DNA from: JAFNAG01 sp964353465
GTDB taxonomy: Bacteria > Acidobacteriota > UBA6911
Assembly (NCBI GenBank): GCA_964353465.1
Contig: CAYGWQ010000222.1
Span: 1-9,439, forward strand
Direction of reading: 5' to 3'
DNA: 9,439 nucleotides
This document shows positions 6,068-9,439 of the stretch, one piece after another (position 1 is the first letter of the stretch; each line of letters starts with the position of its first letter). Position numbers and translations under genes: made by a program. A model generated the notes under the pieces. That model was not told where the DNA came from and made no database searches. It saw only the letters and a list, made by a program, of their open reading frames with translations.

Positions 6068-7297
6068 ATGTCTGGAGATGGCTCGGAGCCTGTATCCGTT
6101 CTGATGGTTGCGATCGGCGGCTATGGATTCCACTATCTGAAAACCCTGCTCGAAGAGATGCAGCCCGCGGGCTGCCGCTTGGCCGGTGTTGTGGACCCGA
6201 GGGCGGAGCAATCCATGCTATGGCCCGTCGTAAGCCACCTCGGCGTGCCGGTCCACGCATCTGTGGAGGCATTCTACGGCGAAGGGCACCGCGCCGATTT
6301 GGCCGTCATCTCGTCTCCCATTCACTGGCACGTGCCACAGAGCCTCGTTGCGCTGGCGCACGGGTCCACCGTGCTCTGCGACAAGCCGCTGGGGGCGACG
6401 ATCCAGGAAGCGCAGGAACTCATTCAGGCACGGGACCGCTCCGGCCTCTGGGTGATGATTGGTTACCAGTGGTCGTACTCTTCCGCGATCCTTGCCCTCA
6501 AGCGCGACATCCTTGCCGGCATCTTCGGCCCCCCGAAACGGCTCTCGACCCTCTGCTGCTGGCCTCGAGACATGAGCTACTACGCTCGCAACGACTGGGC
6601 CGGCACTCTCCGGGACCCGACTACCGGCTGCTGGGTGCTCGACAGCCCGGCGAACAATGCGATGGCACACTTCCTCCACAATCTTTTCTTCATCCTGGGA
6701 CCTGAGATGCACCTGAGCGCACGACCCCTAACGGTGCAGGCTGAAATGTACCGGGCCTACCCGATCGAGAGCTGCGACACGGCCGCGTGCCGTGCGAGCA
6801 CGCAAAGCGGCACAGAGTTGCTCTTCTACGCGTCTCACGCATCGGAACGTGCCATCCCTCCGCGCTTTCGCTTCGTGTTCGAGGATGCGGTCATCTCGTG
6901 CGGCGAAGAGGGGGGCGAAATCATAGCCATAGACCGAAGGGGAAAGCTCAAGTCCTATGGATCGCCGGATGATACCCCCCAGTTCTTCAAGCTGGCGGCC
7001 GCCATCGACCGGGTGCATGGTGAAGGCACGATCGTCTGCGGCCCCGAGGCGGCCCTGTCGCAAACGCTGTGCCTCAACGGCATGCATGAGTCCGTGGCGG
7101 AGATTTCCTGCTTCCCGGCAGCACTGGTAGAAACCGAATCGGCGCCCGAGCGCAGGTTCGTCAGGGGGCTTGGGGAGACACTCCTGCGCTGCTACCGAGA
7201 GGGCCGGCTTCCCAGCGAGGCCGGGGCACCGTGGGCGATCGCAGGCGACACCGTATGCCTCGAAGACTTCCGCCATTTCCCGGGTGGAACGCCATGA
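6068..7297 (+). CDS. Gfo/Idh/MocA family oxidoreductase
   Basis: A 409-residue cytosolic NAD(P)-dependent dehydrogenase from the chosen start. The N-terminal Rossmann fold has AIGGYG at 15-20, D43 at the end of beta-2 (VVDP, suggesting NAD), and CDKPLG at 104-109, the family EKP motif with catalytic K106. The C-terminal alpha/beta domain has GYQWSYS at 132-138 and the helix NNAMAHFLHNLFFILG at 196-211, whose H201 or H204 fits the family active-site histidine. Members oxidise or reduce sugars, inositols, glycosides or amino-sugar derivatives. The start is uncertain: the frame is open from a TTG at 5978 that overlaps the MFS stop (TTGA), with ATG at 6035 and 6068. The last is preferred because about 10 residues then precede beta-1, though its Shine-Dalgarno (GTGGGA) is only fair. 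The 3' end overlaps the next gene by ATGA, so co-translation is likely. Confidence 0.92.
   Translation: MSGDGSEPVSVLMVAIGGYGFHYLKTLLEEMQPAGCRLAGVVDPRAEQSMLWPVVSHLGVPVHASVEAFYGEGHRADLAVISSPIHWHVPQSLVALAHGSTVLCDKPLGATIQEAQELIQARDRSGLWVMIGYQWSYSSAILALKRDILAGIFGPPKRLSTLCCWPRDMSYYARNDWAGTLRDPTTGCWVLDSPANNAMAHFLHNLFFILGPEMHLSARPLTVQAEMYRAYPIESCDTAACRASTQSGTELLFYASHASERAIPPRFRFVFEDAVISCGEEGGEIIAIDRRGKLKSYGSPDDTPQFFKLAAAIDRVHGEGTIVCGPEAALSQTLCLNGMHESVAEISCFPAALVETESAPERRFVRGLGETLLRCYREGRLPSEAGAPWAIAGDTVCLEDFRHFPGGTP
7283..7288 (+). promoter_or_regulatory. Ribosome binding site for the URO-D-like gene
   Basis: GGTGGA lies 5 nt before ATG at 7294, inside the end of the Gfo/Idh gene. It supports 7294 as the start over an upstream in-frame ATG at 7231. 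Confidence 0.6.
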
Positions 7298-8340
7298 ACG
7301 CGCGCGAGCTGGTGCAGCGCACACTCGAGTTCGCCTCACCGCCGTCGGTACCGCGGCAGGCATGGATCCTGCCCTGGGCTGAAGAACACTACCCCGCCGA
7401 GGTGGCGAAACTACGCGCGGAGTTTCCCGACGACCTGGTGGCGGCGCCGGCCCTCTATCGCACGCCGCTGCCGGTCATTGGCAGCCGCTATGAGAAAGGC
7501 ATCTATATCGACGAGTGGGGCTGCCGGTTCACCAACATTCACGGCGGGGTGATCGGCATTGTCCGGGAACCGCTCGTCCGCAACTGGGACGATCTCTCCC
7601 GGTTCCGGACTCCGGATGCCCCGCTGGCGGTGGACCGCGAAGCCGTCAATGCCTTCTGCCGCAGCACGGACCGCTTCATCCTCGCCGGTACTCTGGTGCG
7701 GCCATTCGAGCGTCTGACCTTTATCCGGACCATGGAGCAGGCCATGATCGACTTGGCGGAACAGCCGCCGGAACTGGGCGATCTGTTGGGCCGGATCCAT
7801 GCCCATTACCTGAAGGAGGTCGAGGCCTGGGCCCGCACCGATGTCGACGCTATCGTGCTGATGGACGACTGGGGCACACAGCATCGCATGATGGTTGCGC
7901 CGGACCTCTGGCGCCGCATATTCAAACCGTTGTACAGGGAATACAACGAGATCGCGCGCCGGTACGGCAAGTACGTCTTCATGCACTCGGACGGTTATAT
8001 CACCGACATTATCGCCGACCTCATCGAGGTCGGCGTGAACGCACTCAACAGCCAGATCAAGTGCATGGGGGCGGCGGAACTCGGGCGGCGCTTCCGCGGG
8101 CGGATCACCTTCTGGGGGGAGATGGACCGGCAGGAACTGCTTGCCTTCGGATCCGTGGAGGAGGTACGCCGAGCCGTCGGCCAGGCGCGTGCGAGCCTAT
8201 ACGCCAATGGCGGCGTGATTGCCCAGTGTGAATTCGGCCCCGGGGCGAAGCCCGAGAATGTCTTCGAGGTTTTCCGCGCATGGCGGGAGCTTGACGAAAT
8301 CCGGCCGCAGGTCTCACGGAATTCACCGGACCCGCGCTGA
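7294..8340 (+). CDS. Uroporphyrinogen decarboxylase (URO-D)/MtaA-CmuA-like family protein
   Basis: A 348-residue TIM-barrel protein of the URO-D superfamily, which includes HemE and the zinc-dependent corrinoid:coenzyme M methyltransferases MtaA, MtbA and CmuA. Visible family blocks are IDEWGCRFTNIHGGVIG (72-88), VLMDDWGTQ (188-196), the strand YVFMHSDGYITDIIADLIE (227-245) followed by GVNALNSQIKC, and CEFGPGAKPENV (312-323). It is not a heme-pathway HemE: the N-terminal HemE arginine motif is absent and the context is catabolic. In MtaA-type enzymes zinc is held by His-X-Cys and a distal Cys; here the first pair is H231-S-D233, with C257 and C312 further on, so the metal site is altered or absent. 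It starts at the ATGA junction with the Gfo/Idh gene. Methyl transfer (for example demethylation of a methylated sugar) or a decarboxylation are both possible; neither is shown by the sequence. Confidence 0.9.
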   Translation: MNARELVQRTLEFASPPSVPRQAWILPWAEEHYPAEVAKLRAEFPDDLVAAPALYRTPLPVIGSRYEKGIYIDEWGCRFTNIHGGVIGIVREPLVRNWDDLSRFRTPDAPLAVDREAVNAFCRSTDRFILAGTLVRPFERLTFIRTMEQAMIDLAEQPPELGDLLGRIHAHYLKEVEAWARTDVDAIVLMDDWGTQHRMMVAPDLWRRIFKPLYREYNEIARRYGKYVFMHSDGYITDIIADLIEVGVNALNSQIKCMGAAELGRRFRGRITFWGEMDRQELLAFGSVEEVRRAVGQARASLYANGGVIAQCEFGPGAKPENVFEVFRAWRELDEIRPQVSRNSPDPR

Positions 8341-8361
8341 CAGGTCCGTGACACCGCATGA

Positions 8362-8367
8362 GAGGAG
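8362..8367 (+). promoter_or_regulatory. Ribosome binding site for the secreted alpha/alpha-toroid protein
   Basis: GAGGAG lies 9 nt before ATG at 8377, the strongest Shine-Dalgarno in the window. It sits in the 36-bp gap after the URO-D-like stop and fixes the start of the last gene. Confidence 0.8.
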
Positions 8368-8376
8368 TAGACGACA

Positions 8377-9439
8377 ATGCGAATCCACTTGAGAACCGGC
8401 ATGATGCTGGTATTGCTTGCGATTTTCACCGTTTCGGGGTCATGGCTCCGGCCTCTGTCGTCCGCCATGTCTCCCGGCGCCGGCACCCAGGCGCAACCTC
8501 CGGCTGCGCCGGCCATCCCGCGCGATCGCTATCTCCAGTATGCCCGCGCATCCGCCGACTATACCTGGGATCACCGGGAGGAGATCCTCAAGCGCTGGCG
8601 CGAGACATTCGATCCCGAAAGCCCCTTCGGCTACCGGGCTCCCGGAGGCCTGATCGACATGGCTCTCATTTACGCCTATCTTTTCGAAAAAGAAGGCAAT
8701 GCTGTCCATGCCGAGCGCGCGAAGAGCGTGCTGGTCACCTATGGCAACTACCGTTCGCAGTTTCCTGACTGGGCGGCGAAAAAGCGCCCGGACTATTCAA
8801 ACGGCGTGCCGGCACTGCCGGACTTTTTTGTCGTGATGCGGTTCGTGAGAGTCTACGAAACGCTTCACCGCTTGGGGAAGCTCTCCCCCGCCGAAGCCGC
8901 AGCTGTGGAATCGCTCGTCGCACACAGCATGGACTATCTGCTCCAGACCTCGGAGTGGGGCACCATGAACCGGACCATGCTGCGTGCCGAATCGCTGGCG
9001 TGGGCCGTGCGGGCCATGAAAAACCATCCGCGCACGGCCGCCTATGAGATGCAGCGCCGGGCGCTTGGCGACGACAACTGGGGCAACTGGCAGATCGAGG
9101 ACGCGACCCTCTATCACGGCGTCTGGCTTTACGCGCTGCTGGGCTATGCCGATGCCCTCGGCCGCACGGGCGATCTCTTCAAAACACCCGAGGTCTACTA
9201 CTACACCCAATACTTTCTCAACCTGATGTCGCCGGCGGCCATCGTGCCCGATTTCGGCGATTCCCACTGGGGATCGAATTGGCAGCATTTTCTGGTGTTC
9301 TTCGAGGCGGCTGCTGCCCGGCTGAACGAACCGACCATGAAATGGGCCGCGCAGACCATTGCGGCAAAATTTGTTGACTTCAAAAGCCCGACGAGCGCCG
9401 GCCTGGGCTGCTTCCTGCTCGACGCCTGGCGCTGGGGCC
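8377..9439 (+). CDS. Secreted alpha/alpha-toroid protein, heparinase/alginate-lyase-like (3' end beyond window)
   Basis: An open frame of 354 codons with no stop before the window end, so the C-terminus is missing. The N-terminus is a Sec signal peptide: basic MRIHLRTG, hydrophobic MMLVLLAIFTVSGSW, then a small-residue region with possible cleavage near SSA (28-30) or TQA (37-39), followed by an Ala/Pro-rich linker to about residue 48. The mature part is helical and aromatic-rich: TSEWGTMNRTMLRAESLAWA (191-210, with N198 and R199), NWGNWQIEDATLYHGVWLYALLGYADALG (234-262), and VPDFGDSHWGSNWQHF (290-305). These blocks recall the (alpha/alpha) toroid of heparinase II/III, alginate lyase and related polysaccharide lyases, but catalytic residues cannot be assigned by eye and a non-enzymatic relative is possible. 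It is 36 bp downstream of the URO-D-like gene and probably in the same operon, suggesting extracytoplasmic attack on the polymer that feeds the cluster. Confidence 0.88.
   Translation, partial: MRIHLRTGMMLVLLAIFTVSGSWLRPLSSAMSPGAGTQAQPPAAPAIPRDRYLQYARASADYTWDHREEILKRWRETFDPESPFGYRAPGGLIDMALIYAYLFEKEGNAVHAERAKSVLVTYGNYRSQFPDWAAKKRPDYSNGVPALPDFFVVMRFVRVYETLHRLGKLSPAEAAAVESLVAHSMDYLLQTSEWGTMNRTMLRAESLAWAVRAMKNHPRTAAYEMQRRALGDDNWGNWQIEDATLYHGVWLYALLGYADALGRTGDLFKTPEVYYYTQYFLNLMSPAAIVPDFGDSHWGSNWQHFLVFFEAAAARLNEPTMKWAAQTIAAKFVDFKSPTSAGLGCFLLDAWRWG

Noticed and set aside
5019..6272. A 417-codon minus-strand open frame across the MFS and Gfo/Idh genes
   Set aside because: It lies antisense to clear transmembrane and Rossmann coding, has an Arg/Gly/Pro-rich low-complexity translation typical of GC-rich shadow frames, and shows no recognised domain.
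5881..6705. A 274-codon plus-strand frame overlapping the MFS end and the Gfo/Idh gene
   Set aside because: Its translation is Arg/Pro/Ala-rich with no family motif, whereas the other frame carries the complete Gfo/Idh signatures.
7294..8340. Heme biosynthesis enzyme HemE
   Set aside because: The HemE N-terminal substrate-binding arginine block is absent, and the gene is translationally coupled to a Gfo/Idh catabolic gene with no heme genes nearby.

Overview
The window looks like bacterial chromosomal DNA of moderately high GC. It carries a divergently arranged gene set that reads as carbohydrate or glycoside catabolism. Gfo/Idh/MocA oxidoreductases, xylose-isomerase-like TIM-barrel proteins, uroporphyrinogen-decarboxylase-like (URO-D) paralogs and secreted alpha/alpha-toroid proteins, together with GC-rich hairpin repeats between genes, are typical of Acidobacteriota, the PVC group (Planctomycetes/Verrucomicrobia), Hydrogenedentes and similar polysaccharide degraders. 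There is no rRNA, tRNA or other taxonomic marker, so this placement is a low-confidence inference.

Layout. Positions 1-134 are a non-coding 3' flank. Three genes run on the minus strand, transcribed from about 4057 down to 135: a sugar phosphate isomerase/epimerase-like TIM barrel (3068-4057), an FAD-dependent oxidoreductase of the fumarate reductase/succinate dehydrogenase flavoprotein superfamily (957-2981), and an SDR dehydrogenase (135-956) whose ATG abuts the flavoprotein stop codon. A 634-bp divergent intergenic region (4058-4691) follows. It holds a roughly 250-bp element built of nested inverted modules with GCAA-tetraloop hairpins (4130-4381) and then a run of further hairpins up to 4550. 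Four genes then run on the plus strand: a 12-TM MFS transporter (4692-5981), a Gfo/Idh/MocA oxidoreductase (start about 6068, to 7297), a URO-D/MtaA-like protein (7294-8340, ATGA overlap), and a secreted alpha/alpha-toroid, lyase-like protein (8377 to the window edge, C-terminus missing).

Working model (inference): the secreted protein attacks a polymer or glycoside outside the cytoplasm, the MFS protein imports a product, and the Gfo/Idh protein, TIM-barrel isomerase, SDR and flavoprotein carry out redox and isomerisation steps on a sugar, cyclitol or uronate-like compound. The URO-D-like protein is the least expected partner and may handle a methyl or carboxyl group. No regulator, kinase or aldolase lies in the window, so the pathway is incomplete here. 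The points most worth checking are the symmetric nested repeat between the two operons, the altered metal-site motif of the URO-D-like protein, and the uncharacterised flavoprotein/SDR/isomerase trio.
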